In this document: positions 26,338 through 38,900 of the stretch, one piece after another | Layout of the letters: every line of letters begins with the position of its first letter | Position numbering within the stretch: position 1 is the first letter of the stretch | Notes under the pieces: model-generated | What the model saw: only the letters and a program-made list of their open reading frames with translations | What the model was told of the DNA's origin: nothing | Databases searched by the model: none | NCBI RefSeq assembly: GCF_018139145.2 | Contig: NC_059483.1 | Location: 993,001-1,057,000 of the forward strand | From: Gymnogyps californianus | Taxonomy: Eukaryota; Chordata; Aves; Accipitriformes; Cathartidae | Length of the DNA: 64,000 bases | Direction of reading: 5' to 3' | Made by a program: the position numbers and the translations under genes

Positions 26338-27571
26338 TTTTGTTCTGGCTCCTCTATCTTTACCCTACCAAGATAAGAAGTTATGCTCAAATAGAAATGC
26401 GCCTCATTTTAACGGACGAAAGCATTCTTCTGTAGCTCTTTGTGTGCACTAACTGAAGCCTGCAGCGCGGGGCCAGTGCTTGCACATCAGGTACTTGGCG
26501 TTAAATGAATTATTCTTACCTATGTGTATGGAAATATTGAGTTAATATCTGAGGTGCCAGGAGGTGATGCTCAGTAACGTGTCACTTTGTACCTTGGTTT
26601 TGCAGGTGCCATAAAACTCGTTATTGCTGCACATGCGTTTTTCTGGTGGCTGTTCATCAGCGCCTTGGCTGGGTCAGAGACCACGTCGCCCACCCAGCGT
26701 AGCCGTGGGCAGCAGCCCTGTCCCCGCGGGTACGGCCGTGCCCTCCCGAGCTGGAGCGGCCTCGGGGGGACGGAGGCAGGGTACCGGATCTCACTGTTAT
26801 TTGTTTTGCTTTTTATTTCTCCTTGTTGACGAGTGAGCATTCAGGGCAACGGGAATAAATAGCATGAAGTTACACAGAAGTACAGTAAAAAACAAACAAA
26901 AAAAGTAGTAAAATTATTATATAATCTCCCAACAGCTTGAAACTGAAGTCTCTTTGTTAAAAAACATATGTATATGTATTTCCACCATCCTGTATTAGGT
27001 CAGCTTGTTATTCCCAGGGTCTGTGCAGGCTCCATTGATCTTTATGGGCTTTGAGGCCATAACGGGATGAAGCGAGAAACATTTTGGCATGCGCAATGTC
27101 ATTATGGAGCCATGTACAAAACCCACAGCCAGGCAGGTTCAGTTCCTGCAAGGAGGTGCATGGCGAGAGTGTTTATTACCCTTTGCAGAGGTTATAGGCG
27201 TTGGGCATAACCCGTGTAACCCCCTGCCACCCTTCCTCTCTCCCCAGGTGAGGTGCCCTGCGGGCCCTCCAGCCTGGCAGGGCCAGCCTGGCAGGGGAGG
27301 GACCCGGGGGCAGTTTTGACCGGGGCTGTGACGCACGGCGCTGTCAGCACCCTGCCTGTACCCAGCTCCTCGGGGCTCCGCAGCACAGCAGCACCCGAGC
27401 AACCCGCTGCAGCCGCCGCTGCTCGGTGCCCGCAGCTCCCGTCCCCTCCCCGCCTGCCACAGGTACCCCCAGCCTGCAGGCGACGGGCAGAAGATGGGAG
27501 CGTGTGGGTTTCCCTACGGGCACCATGGACGTCTACCTTGTGAAGGTCTGCCACAGCCTAAAGAGGACTTT

Positions 27572-27607
27572 CTGGATTACAGGATCAGCCTGGATTATAG
27601 GATCAGC
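27572..27607. repeat. 18-bp tandem duplication
   Basis: CTGGATTACAGGATCAGC (27572-27589) is followed directly by CTGGATTATAGGATCAGC (27590-27607), with one mismatch. Confidence 0.9.
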
Positions 27608-30600
27608 GTGATCCATAGCCTGCTCTAGTTTAAATAGGTTTAAGCTCATTGATTTGAATGGAGCGTTGCTGCTGTATGCCGGGGGGGGATCGGGCGCTGC
27701 AGCAGGAGGTGGCATCCTTCTGCATTTCTTGGCACCAAGCAAAAAACTAGTGCATCTTCGGAGGCTCTGGTGGGGATTTTTACTTGCAGAGCTGCTGTAT
27801 TAATGGTAATGATTATGGAAATGGGTGCTGGTTTAATGCCAAGAAATTCAGGCTCTTTTTCAAGACTTTTTCTCCAAAAGTTGAATGAGCATGACTTGGG
27901 CTTCTGCACTGGTACAGGCAGAAGGCCATGGGAGCAGAGGCTGACAGTTTTCAGTAAGTAGAGGATTTCTTTGAAGGAAGTGGTTTGAATCCCATGAACC
28001 TTACAGCGACATGATGTAAAAGGATGTTACCACTGAGTTCTTTGAGTAAGATCAGTGTTCCTAGATACACAAAAAGAAGGGAAAAGAAGAAATGATCTTG
28101 ATCCATGGCATGAACTCATGCAAATTCTCTTTTTCTACTGCGAATGCTTTCTAAAGCTTGAGACTGCAGCATCCAAGCTGTTCCTCCCTTCTTCGTTTGT
28201 CTGTGTGCAACCCAGCTTTTCTGGCTCTTTTTTCCCTCCCAGTAATGCTTTGATGATATAGTTTCCCAAACAAAACAACAGCTATCAGAACGGCTCTGTG
28301 CAGAGCCCCAACAACAAGCCGGTTTGTGCCCTGGAGCAGGAATGCTTGAAATGACAGTGGGCTTCAGCTGTATTTTTCCATGAGTTTATTCACTACAATC
28401 AATCTGAGGACTAGTTTTGGGGTTTGTTTTTTGTTTTTTTTTAACTAACGAAAAGAAATACCATGGCCAAGAGCATGGTTTAGGCAGTCCAGTGATGTAA
28501 CTGGTGGTATGACATTACCTAAGAGTGTAACAGTATTTTACCTGCATCTTAAAACGCTGTGTAGCACTGTGTTATGTTACCACTAATCAGCAAACTCGTT
28601 AACACAATGAATTTTGAGTAAGTGTTCGGGACCAAATAGTTTCGTGCATCGCTTGTATTTCCATGTTTTGTCTCCAAAGACTTGTTGACTTAAGTATGGC
28701 ACATTTTACAATATTTACTCTCAGTGTGTATTCCTCTGAAAATCAGTATACCAGATGGATAGCTACGTAGGAATTTTATATCATACTTGGGGATTTACTC
28801 ATGTGCACATTTAAGAAACACAGGGAAACACTCATAATTTTCTCTACCCTTAGTGTATTTCCAAGCCTTATCTAAAGCCCACGACATTCAGCAGCTTTTT
28901 ATTGAAGCACTAATATGCTTTTTCCAGGGAGGTGTGCGCATGGGGCTGCACATCTCTGTATTTTTAGTGAATTTACCAAAGTTGGGCCTCTTGCAGACTG
29001 AGTGCAGGGGTTGAGGACTAGGAAAAAATTCTAGGATAAAGAGAATTTCCCATGCAAAAGCAGCCAGACAAAATATCCTGGCTTTCTAGCTTGCAATGCC
29101 TGCTATGGGCCACATCCACACATGAGAGTTCATGAGCGGCTGCAACTCCATCTGTAAAACAGTGGCCTGGACTTGAAGTTTTGCCAGACCTCTTGTATCA
29201 TGGGGACCGTAAAGTTGGGATTCAAGATAGCTATTGGAAAAACAGCTATTTCAGATGCAGCAGTAAACTGAAATGCAATTAAATTTAGCTTTATGTAGCA
29301 TTTGTGCTTTTGATTATTCCAAAGCATGTATTTTTAAAATAAAAATGTTTCCAACTCTATGGCATCATTGAATTTTTGAAGCTGGAAGGAGCTGGGGGTG
29401 ACTCAGAAAACCCTTTCATTCTCACAAGATTCTTTGCTTTAAAATCACGTGTGTTTGTTTTTTAATTGTGGGGCAGCCACAGCTTTGCCTGAATAAGGAC
29501 CGAGGGGCTGCAAGCATCTCCCGCTGCAGCAGCGGCCGGGGAACGGCACCGGGAGCTGGATGTTGTCCCGAGCCCCCAACGTCCCGTTTGGCGTAGGTGG
29601 GACGTTTTGCTATGGCAGTTCCCTTCGCTCTCTTCCCACTACAGACAAAGGCAGTGGCAATTAAAACCTTATGGCTGGATCCTTCAGCCTGACCGTGACC
29701 AGACCCCAGCCGTGACCATTCGCAGCCCGTGGAGAAGGTCCGCGGGGCTCAGCTCCACGCCGTGGGGCACGGGGCTGCTTCCCCACCGTGGTGCCCGGGG
29801 CTGTGCCAGCACAGCAATGACCTTGTTTTCAGCAAGTGCCTCTTTTCTGAGCCCCTCGTGGGATTTTGTACTTGGTAATTTATGTGAGAAAACTGACGTA
29901 TGGATAGAATGATGAAATCTTGTCTTTGACTCTCACGCCTCTATGAAGGGAAACCCCCAACAGTGGTGTCTGCCAGTAATGCAGTTTCCAGTTGCAGAAG
30001 CAAAACTGTTCCGCCACTGCACAGAGACACAGCAGGCAACAACCCCACACAATTAACAGGAAAGCATTTTAATTTCACACAGTGACAGTGTTATTGTCTT
30101 CATGGGTTGGGAGGCTAAAGTTGCTGGCTGGCTCCCCGAGCAGCAGCCACCCATGGCGGGCCTGATCCAGGCACCCGCTGCAGCAGGGCCCTTCTCCCTC
30201 CGCACAGGCGCTGCTACGGGCTGCGTCTGCAGGTACCGGCTGCATGGCGCAGAGCCGCTCTTCGGTGCCGTCGTTACTTGCTCAAATTAACGTTTATAGG
30301 CGCAAGGAAGTGAACTCTCATGGCAGCTGGCGGGCGCAGGGTGAGTTTATTTTGACTGGACTTAGTGGTTTTGAGAACTGGTTGGAACTTTTCCTTTAAC
30401 AGAAACTGAGAAGATGACAATAAGCAAGGGAAGGTTGAAAAGAAAAAGAAGCCTGAGTTTTCTACGTATTGCATCTTTTGCTCCCTGTGTCCCCAGCACG
30501 ATTTGAAGATCACCCTCAGGAGCTGTGCTCATCGCCCGTGCACCATGCAGGGCTAGGTGCTGCATGGGGCCAGCGGCACTGGGGAGCTCCAGGAAGGTCA

Positions 30601-33600
30601 GGAAGGGGGAAGGTTTCCTCGGCAGCTCCTGGAGACACCCTGAGGGAGCCTGGACAAGCTCCCGTGCCTCCTGTGCAGGCTTGGGCTCCAAGGGAGGGCT
30701 CAAAATCAGGCAGTTTCCATGCAGGGTGTGACCATGAGCGCAGCGGCAGCCCTGGAGAGCTCTGCTGCAGGCTGGAGCACTGCCTGTGGGCAGCAACGGC
30801 TGGGCTGCTCTGGGAGCTTGAACCTGTCCTCCTGGAGCTGCCGAAAAGCTTGTTTGTTGGTCTAGGAAAGCAGTAATTTCCTCTAAGAGCCTTGCCCTCA
30901 CCCTGGCACTCGTCAGTTAGCACTGGGATGCTGTTAAAGGCTAACGGCCAAAACCAGAGCCACGCAGCGGTGAATGTGACGGTGCCTGCACAGGCAGCCC
31001 GCGGCGGGGGAGCGGGCACCCCCTTGGGGGTTGGTTTGGGTTTTGTTCATCAAAGTGTTAGTGCTGTGTCAGCCGCGATGTCTCCTGTGAGCCCAGGTGA
31101 CAGGCATGCACACGTCCCAGAGCTAGTTCAAGCCATTTAGCAGTTTGGGGATCGGGGATGAAATAAGCCAGGCAGAGCCCGCTGGGAGCTGGGCTGGGAA
31201 TGCTGCGGGAGGGGGATTTCTGGGACCGCTCGATCCTCGCAGGCTGCCTGGCCGTGCTGCCGATCCCTGGGACAGAGGCACCGCACTGAAGCACAGCCCT
31301 ACGCCCGGAGCCCGTCCGTCAGGTGCAGACCTGACCGAAGCCGGTGGGGACCGGGGTGACTTTCATCCCCGCAGGGTCCCTGCGCAACTGCCCCGCAGCA
31401 GCTTTGCTGCTGCCCCAGCACTGTGTCGGGAGCAGCCCGGCGGTGGCATGTGGGGACAAAGCATCCCGGGGCTGGCAGCCTGCGGCGGGGAAGGAACCTG
31501 CTACTGAATTTGTTTCCAACCAAAGAAGTTTCTTTTTATTTCTCCCCTTTGGTGAATCTTTTGGGCTTACTAAAACAAACATGTTAGCTGCCAAAGTGTG
31601 ACAGCCGAAAACCAGGGTCATAGATGAGAAAATACATGGAAGAGTTGGATGTTGCATAACTGGCGAGGCCGATGCCAAACCCCAGTGAATGATTTGTCTC
31701 CAAGCTTCCCAGGAGGGAAACAAAACTTTGTGCGGATGGGGATGCTGTCGGTCCTGATTTCCCTGGGCATGTCTTCACGGCCGAGCAGCAGGAGCACTTT
31801 GGCCGTCTTGGCAAGTGGCAAACCGGTTGAAGCTGCACACAAAGCTCTGACTGAAGCTTGTCCAGCCACAAATCCGAGGGAAATGGCTGCTGGGGACATC
31901 GCAGGCTGGGTAGGAGACAGGAGAGGAAAGCGATGGCTGTGGGGAGTTGCCTGTATGCTGAGAGCGGTGTGGGGCCAGAGGCCACCCTGCCACGGCCAGT
32001 GGGTGCACGTGCACCCAGGCACACAGCAGCACCTGCACCTCTTGAAGTTCGGTCCCCGCTTTGGATGGGGAGGGGTAACACTGCAGCCCCCTTTCATGCG
32101 AAAGCGGAGATGCTCCCTCTCGCTGCTCTCGATGTGGGGCTTGGCCATGCCTCGAGTAACCAGCCCCTGGCTCCCCGCTGCAGCTGCAGTGCTCCTGTCC
32201 AGGCTGCGCTGCCAGCAAGGCACGGGAGGACCCTGCCTCTGCAAGCGCGGCGTGAGCAAAGAGCCTCGGCTGTAGCCAAGACACTTAAAGTAAAACTAAT
32301 GAAAACCTTCCGTGACTTAGCCTTTTAAATCCAAAGTTCAGTCCTCAAGGCGTATGATCCTTCACCTCGACAGTGAGCGGCTCACTAAGCCAGTCCTGCA
32401 CTTCTGAATCAGAGCAGACAGCATTAGAAAACGCAGCCTTGGGAACAGTTTGGCATTGGCAAGGGGACAAACAGGATGAATCCTAGGAGAGCTCTTTCAC
32501 AGCTTAGCATTTGTGATTCACTGTTGAAATCAAATGTATTCTGCAATTACACACCACTCTTTGAGGCGTTCAGCTGCCACACGTCTAAGCAACACAATTG
32601 GCATAGGGCTCTTTTCTGCATTAGAAGCGGTTCAGTTCTAGTCTGTGAAGAAATTAGTGTCTGTGTCGTTATGAAGGACGCCTCATCTGAGGGCAAAGAG
32701 GAACAGTGGCTGCTCTGTCCCACCTGAGGTGAGTGTCTCACCAGCACTGGGTCCTGAAGGAGATTTAACATCTCTCGGTGCCCTGCAAGATGCTAAAAGA
32801 GCCGTGCAGAAGCCAAGGGCAAAGCTCTCCTTGACTCCACTGGAGCCCAGGACTTCACCCCCGGTCATCTCCTCCTACAGAACTCTCCCGAAAAAGGCAG
32901 AACAATGAAAAAAAAGCACTGCACATGGTGAGTTGTTATCCTCAGCGATTCCCACAGCCGTTTTATTGCCTGAAGGAGGAAGAACGTGAACCCTGGAGGG
33001 AAGAACTTGCCAAAGTATTTAACATTTCTACATCTTGCATGGAGCTAAAGGTTCCCAAAAATCTTTAAAAATAACTGCAGAGATGTTTATTCAAGGCCTA
33101 AGGCTAGGCTAAGTAGAGTTTGAGATGTGGCTTTCAGGGGAAAGCAGCACAGGGGAACGAGCACCAGCCTGCTGGCTTTTGCTTGGAGTTCAGGGGCTGC
33201 AGCAGCCAGACCTGGCGGGTTCCTGCTGAAGCCACCTTTTTGGTTGGAAGGCCTGGGAGTGACCCGGTGGCCGCTGCCGCTGGGCTCAGGGAGGGGGAGC
33301 GGAGGTGGTTAGGTGCTCTTCTGAACACTCCCGCCTACACTCTTAGGTCCCTGCTTCCCTCATAGGGCGCCTGAGTCCCGGGAAAAACACTGAAATGTGC
33401 GTGCTGAACTAGTAGCACTGATGGCAAATGGTGTCGCACATAGCCACCTTTTCTTCTTTTATAAAAATGGTTTAATAATACTCTAAAATAATCCTCCTGA
33501 AAGAAAAAAAAAGTTCTCAGTGGTTGTTTTAACTGCCAAGTAGCAGAAGCATGAGCCTCCTAGTTGAATGAGGCTGTGCTGGCAGATGCAGTGTGAACTT

Positions 33601-33849
33601 TGCTGAGGGCACCTGTGACCAGCAGCTCTGGCAGCCGAAATCCAGCTCCTCCAAGGCACTCGAAACCCCCGGGGCAGAGCGGGCACCTACTGCTCCTTGA
33701 GTAGAGAGCCCTTACCTCAGAAAGGCGTTTCTCACCGCCGGCTGACATTCTCTTACAGCGTCTGTCAGACAAAAAGAGCATTTAGCTTGCCGCTGCAGAC
33801 GGCCGGGCGGCCGGGGCTCCTTTCCAGGGTCTCGCTGCCGTACCACCTT

Positions 33850-34979
33850 GGTACACCGGGAAAACCGCATCAGGGCTCGTCACGCCGCACCTCCACGGGT
33901 GTTTTCTGCTCTGCCCAGCCCTCAGAGCCCCGGCCGGGGGGCTGCAGTCCCCGCAGGGTCAGGGCTGCGCTTGAGAAGAGATGAGCCCGGCGTGGGTGCT
34001 CTCCCACCCCTCTGCGTTTCACACGCCCACGCAGGGGTCTGCCCAGCGCGGGACGGGGACGGGCAGCCGGGGGGACGCGGTGACCGGGGGGCTTTGGGCT
34101 AACGGGGACGCTGGTCGCCATCGGGGTTTTGCAGCGCCCCCCCCCCGGCTGGTACCAGTACCAGCGCCGCCAGCCCCCGCCCATCACCGTGGGACCCGCC
34201 GCCGGCCTCCGGTCTGCCGCTCCCTCTCGCGGCGGCCGCTCCGAGCGCAGCCAGGCACCGGCGGGCAGGGTCCGGCCCCGGGCCCCCCTCCTCGCCCGGG
34301 CGGGCAGGATCCGGCCCCCGCCTCGCCCCGCCGGAGCGCTGCCCGCCGGGGCTGCTGCCGGCAGCGGGGCACGGGAGAGCGGGGGCCGCCCCGGGTAGGG
34401 GCCGGAGGTAGGAGCCGGGACCCCGGCGCTGCTCCGGGGACCTGCCCGGCACCCGGCGCGGGGCTGTTTCCACGCGAACCCGTCGCGGGTGGGAGCGGGG
34501 CGGCAGGGATGCCCGGGCGGGTGGGTGAGCTGGCCGCTCTCCCGAGCTGGGAAGGGCGCGGGGAGAAGATGCTGGAGCGGGGTTTGGGTGCGGGGGTACA
34601 GCGGCTCTGGGAGGGCCCCGGAGGAGCTGGGAGGGCTGGGACGCGGGCACCGCGTCTCTCTGCCGGCCCTTTCCCCTAAGCCTCCGCCTGCGCTTTGGTT
34701 TTGTCGGGGGGCAGGAGCCTGCGGAAACGTCGGGGGCCCTGGGAGGGGACAGGGTGGAGCCGCCGGAGAGCCCTCCAGCCCCGGGGACGGGGACGGGGAC
34801 GGGGACAGCCAGGCTGCTCCTCGGAGGAAGGCAGAGACGGAGCAGCACAGCCCGGGGAGGAGAGCGCGGGGAGAGGAGAGCCGTAGCGGGGACACGGCTG
34901 CCTCAAACGGGGACGCGTTCGTAGAGGATCTGCCACCCACCCTCTGTGCTACCAGGCTCTATGTGGGACGGAGCTGGCC
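33850..34979 (+). promoter_or_regulatory. OXTR: CpG island and probable OXTR promoter / 5' UTR
   Basis: This kilobase is very G+C-rich with dense CpG and ends at the OXTR start codon, as expected for a TATA-less CpG-island promoter. It holds a C-run (34136-34146), a run of GGGGAC hexamers (34783-34806) and an AG at 34954-34955 preceded by CACCCACCCTCTGTGCTACC. That is a plausible 3' splice site, so the coding exon may begin at 34956 behind one or more non-coding 5' exons, as in the mammalian gene. The large open frames in this block, including a 356-codon one on the - strand, result from scarce stops in G+C-rich DNA. The transcription start cannot be fixed from sequence. Confidence 0.7.
34783..34806 (+). 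promoter_or_regulatory. Four tandem GGGGAC hexamers (G-quadruplex motif)
   Basis: GGGGAC is repeated four times without interruption, 174-197 bp before the OXTR ATG. Four runs of four G with 2-nt loops is a textbook G-quadruplex motif on the sense strand. If the 5' UTR includes it, the RNA could fold as well. Confidence 0.85.
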
Positions 34980-35910
34980 ATGGAGAAGCTGTACTTTGCG
35001 GGGAGCAGCGTATGGACGATCAACAGCTCTCTGGGGAACGGCAGCCTCCGCCTGGAGAACCAGACCTCCGGGAGGAACAGCACCACGGACCCCCTGAAGA
35101 GGAACGAGGACATGGCCAAGGTGGAGGTGATGGTCCTCTGCCTCATCCTGTTCCTCGCCCTGACCGGCAACCTGTGCGTGCTGCTGGCCATCCACACCAC
35201 CCGGCAGAAGCACTCCCGCATGTACTTCTTCATGAAGCACTTGAGCATTGCTGACCTGGTCGTGGCCATCTTCCAGGTGCTGCCCCAGCTCATCTGGGAC
35301 ATCACCTTCAGGTTTTACGGGCCAGATTTCCTGTGCCGGTTGATCAAGTATTTGCAGGTAGTGGGGATGTTTGCTTCCACCTACATGCTCTTGCTGATGT
35401 CCCTGGACCGGTGCTTGGCCATCTGTCAGCCACTGAGGTCTCTGCACAGGAGAGCGGACCGGGTCTCTGTCCTCCTCACCTGGCTGCTGTGCCTGCTGGT
35501 CAGCATCCCTCAGATCCACATATTTTCTCTGAGGGATGTGGGGAACGGGGTTTACGACTGTTGGGCAGATTTCATCCAGCCCTGGGGACCTAAAGCCTAT
35601 GTCACCTGGATAACCCTCATGGTCTACATCATCCCTGTGTTGATGCTGAGCATCTGCTATGGCTTAATCAGCTTCAAAATCTGGCAGAACGTGAAGCTTA
35701 AGACGGCTCATGGGCCCAACATGGGTCGGAGCTCCAGCTCCCGCAGCGGGATGGCGTTTGCCAGGGTCAGCAGCACCAGGCTCATCTCCAAAGCCAAGAT
35801 CCGGACAGTCAAAATGACCTTCATCATAGTGTTAGCTTTCATAGTGTGCTGGACTCCCTTTTTCTTTGTGCAGATGTGGTCTGTGTGGGACACGAATGCT
35901 CCGCAGGAAG
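34980..35910 (+). CDS. OXTR: Oxytocin/mesotocin receptor, coding exon 1 (TM1-TM6)
   Basis: This exon encodes residues 1-310 plus one base of codon 311 of a class A GPCR, the plasma-membrane receptor for oxytocin-type nonapeptides (mesotocin in birds), which signals mainly through Gq/phospholipase C. The match to vertebrate OXTR is close throughout. Four N-glycosylation sequons lie in the N terminus (Asn15, 20, 27, 33). TM1 has the GN pair (63-64), and TM2 has the LSIAD motif with Asp92. The disulfide pair is Cys119/Cys194. TM3 ends in DRC (143-145), the family's variant of DRY. TM6 has CWTPFF (290-295). The start ATG sits in a strong Kozak context (GCCATGG) and gives a total length of 392, close to the 389-391 usual in the family. 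The exon ends at GAAG with donor GTATGT at 35911, the conserved OXTR intron position after TM6. The third loop carries a serine run (251-254) in place of the Ala/Gly-rich mammalian insert. Confidence 0.97.
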
Positions 35911-38900
35911 GTATGTCCTCTCCCCTCCCGTAGCCCTACGTTTGCATGGACTGCTTGGCTCAGCGGCCGCAGGGACACGGACAGCGGACTCGCGGGCTGC
36001 GAGCGACAGCCAGAAACTCTGCTCCGAGCTGGGTCTCAGGGGGCTGGGAGGGAGACAGGAAAAGATCCTGAACATGGAAAAACCACCCGACAGGCAGCAG
36101 TGGCTGTGCCTGAGCTTCCCTGGTGCAGGCGAGGGCTAGCTTAGCCCCCGGCAAATTCAGGGCCACCGCAACTCAGGGGTCGGGCTGTGTGGATGGTGGC
36201 TCAGGAGGTTTTAACTGTCCCCGGGTGCATGAGCTCAGCCCTCCTGGGGCCGCTCCGAGGTCCCCAGTGGTTCGATTGCCCACCCCGGGTGCTGAGGTGT
36301 GCCGAGGGCGGCGTGGGAGCTCAGCCCTCCTCGCGCCGGCCGCAGGAGAGAACTGCACAGCGTTAGTGCCCGACTTCTTTTCTTTTCCTGTGTCGTTCTG
36401 TCCTCGCTGACTTCTTTGCTTTCTACTCTTTTGCCCTGTTTTCCCTCTCCTCTTCTCCCAGTTCCATCCACCCTGGGACTGTGCTGCTGTTATTTTATCT
36501 CTGACTGGAGCACGGTTCCTGCAGAAAGCCACTGATTTATGAGCAAAGGCTTTTCCTAAAGGACGTGGTGTCACTGATTTGCCATTTTTTATACTTGGCG
36601 CTGGCTGCTCCTGTCATCACTAAGGTTGCAGACAGAGTAAAATATATTACCCTCTTTGGTCTCACACGCTTGTAGCTGTGCAAGTCTGTGCTGTCCCCGG
36701 GCGGAGGTGGCCGATGGTCCCTCTGTGCCCGCAGGGAGAACCGGCCAGGAAAGCTTAAAACAAAAACTCTGCACAAGTTTGTGAGGTGGGAGAAAGGGCA
36801 AAAAAGTGCTTCCAGGGACAACTCTTGCTTGGACAGACTGACCCAACTCATCAGAAATGCTGAGTCTGGGGATGTCAAAGACCGATGAGGAGCTGCGACC
36901 CCCTCCCGGCTGCCCTGGCAGCCCTGCTCCGGCAAGAGCTTCACAGCGGAGGGCACAGCTTGCTTACACCGTGCACTCTTCTTTAACCTTATTCCAGCTA
37001 TACATTGCTCTGTGGAAAATCTGATGTCTCCTGTAGCCTGTGCACATCTGTTCTCCCATAGACCGAAGCTGATATAGCCTGGCTCCAGCTCTCCTAACTT
37101 GCCTTTATTGCTTCTCTGTTCTCCTTTTATTTCAGGTGGAGAAGAGAAGCACAGCTCTTTAAACCTCCCTAGGTGCTCCAGGCAGCCGTCTCTTGGCTTT
37201 CCACCTGATTTAGGCTGGTTGAAACTTCTAGTTTTTAGATACGCCCTGGGATAAAGCAGCGTCTCTCCCTTTTGCTGTATTTCAAACCTGCAGTCTCGAG
37301 GGCTTCCACCTGACTCATCGGCAAACAAACCTCTGCCGCTCTGCTGATTCCTGTGGCGAGGAGCGGGGGGATGGCCGGGGCGATCACAGATCGCACCCTG
37401 CCTGCTGCTCAGGGAAACTTTCCCTTGCTCACCCTGTGCAATCGGCCCTGCGACGCCTTTCCCTTTCTGCTTTGCTTTTAGGTAGTGAGGGAAGCTCCAG
37501 CCGCGCTGAGTTGTAGCAAAGCCCCCTTTCCTTCATGTTTCTGTTGCTCAGGGGCCCGTTTCTGCAGTAAAGGGTGGGAGTTTTGCCAGAGCATTTGCTG
37601 GAGGCTTTCATGGCATGGGGAGGAAAAGCCTCGGGTGGGTTATTGTGGATAGCAAATGCTGGGAGACCCCAGCCCTTCCTCCCAGGCCCCCACTCCTCCT
37701 CACTGGCTGCCCAGAGGCATGAGAGGGGCAGCAGGCTCAGACCTCTCTGCAGAAGAAAGGGGCTTTGCCTGCTGCGTCCTGACAGTGTTGCCCTGCGTCC
37801 CGGATCTCTTTTCCTTTGCACCGAGGCTTGGGCTGCCTTGGCCGGGCAGCATTGCGGGGCGCCTGGCAGAGGTGTACCCCGCAGCAGGAAGGGAATGTGG
37901 CTGTTTGTCATCTTGCAGGCTTGGCAGTCTGCATGGGCGTAAGATCGGAGAAGGAAGAGAAGCAGGCGGATAGGGTGCTCGCCGTGCAGCCCGGCAGCAG
38001 CGGGGCCCCCTCACGGCTGCAACACCGATGGGGTGCACCCCGGGAGGTGACGAGCAGATCACAAAGGCTGTGTGAGGCAGCGTCGCCTACTTAGAAAATG
38101 TTTAGTTTTCTCCACATAGGATGTCATAAAGAGTGTCCCTGGCACGGGGAAGTCTGTTTAACCCTAACTGAATCCTAATCAATGCTGAGCAGGCACCCTG
38201 CAGTTTTCTGCCTGTGCATTGCATCCCAGAGCGTGGTGAGACGCAGATCTCGGGTGTTAGCGGAGGGATGCACGTCGCTTGGTCTGCCGTGGGTAAAACT
38301 CCCGTACTGTTCCCATCCGATGCCTGGCCTGGCATGCCATGGGCCATGCTTTCACCTTCTCAGGGTGCAAAGCCTGCTGCGGTTTGGCACGTGTCAGGGG
38401 TAAAAGAGAAGACTGTAAAGAAAACAAACTGAAGAAGCTCTCCTTTCCTAGTTAGTAAAGTGATAATCAGAGAGATCTCACCCTACGATTACTGATCCAC
38501 TTCAGCAGCTTTCTACACGGGTCTTCCTCACTTCATAAAAACAACTTCAATAAAATAAGGCAAGTGAAGTGCAGAAGCTGCACCCCTGCCCTGCGCAGTG
38601 CCAGGTGGAGCGGCAGGATGGGGCTGGGGTCCCACGCTGCTGCCCGCCCGCCTGGCCCCGCTCCCCCTCTCCCCCAGCCCCGCTATCGCCCTGCCCTGCA
38701 CCCCGGCTCCACGGAACTTCAGGGCCAGGCAGCCCCTTTGGCCCGTGGCTGCCATGGGGCAGATGAAGGTGCCTCAGGGTGCCAAACACTTTGGAGCCCT
38801 GCTGCGGTGCCAGGCTCCTCGGTTTGCTGCATGCCTGGGGAGCGGCTGGGGGTACCCGGGCCAGGCAGCGGTGATCCCCACTTTGCAGGGCATGCAAACC

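Larger units (their letters stand above)
25926..33850. other. Intergenic region upstream of OXTR, no gene recognised
   Basis: No coding gene can be supported. The content is an AT-rich stretch (26100-26340) with (CA)5(TA)4 at 26138-26154 and an 18-bp palindrome at 26320-26337, an 18-bp tandem duplication at 27572-27607, an AT-rich plain (28000-29400), and G+C-rich blocks (27240-27500, 30500-32280). Long open frames at 30362-32284 overlap one another on both strands and have no recognisable domains. Distal OXTR enhancers could lie here, but nothing in the sequence shows one. Confidence 0.5.

Noticed and set aside
29350..29420. Possible CR1 3' end on the - strand (ATTGAATTTTTGAAGCTGGA and following)
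   Set aside because: Only a loose resemblance to the inverted CR1 tail, and no octamer repeat is present. Too weak to list as a feature.
33870..34940. 356-codon open frame on the - strand across the OXTR CpG island
   Set aside because: Its translation is Pro/Ala/Gly/Arg/Ser-rich noise expected where stops are scarce in G+C-rich DNA. Several other frames in the same block are also long, and it runs through the OXTR promoter and 5' UTR.
34959..35519. 186-codon frame antisense to OXTR
   Set aside because: It is a shadow of the OXTR coding exon in the opposite strand, with no independent start signal or family match.
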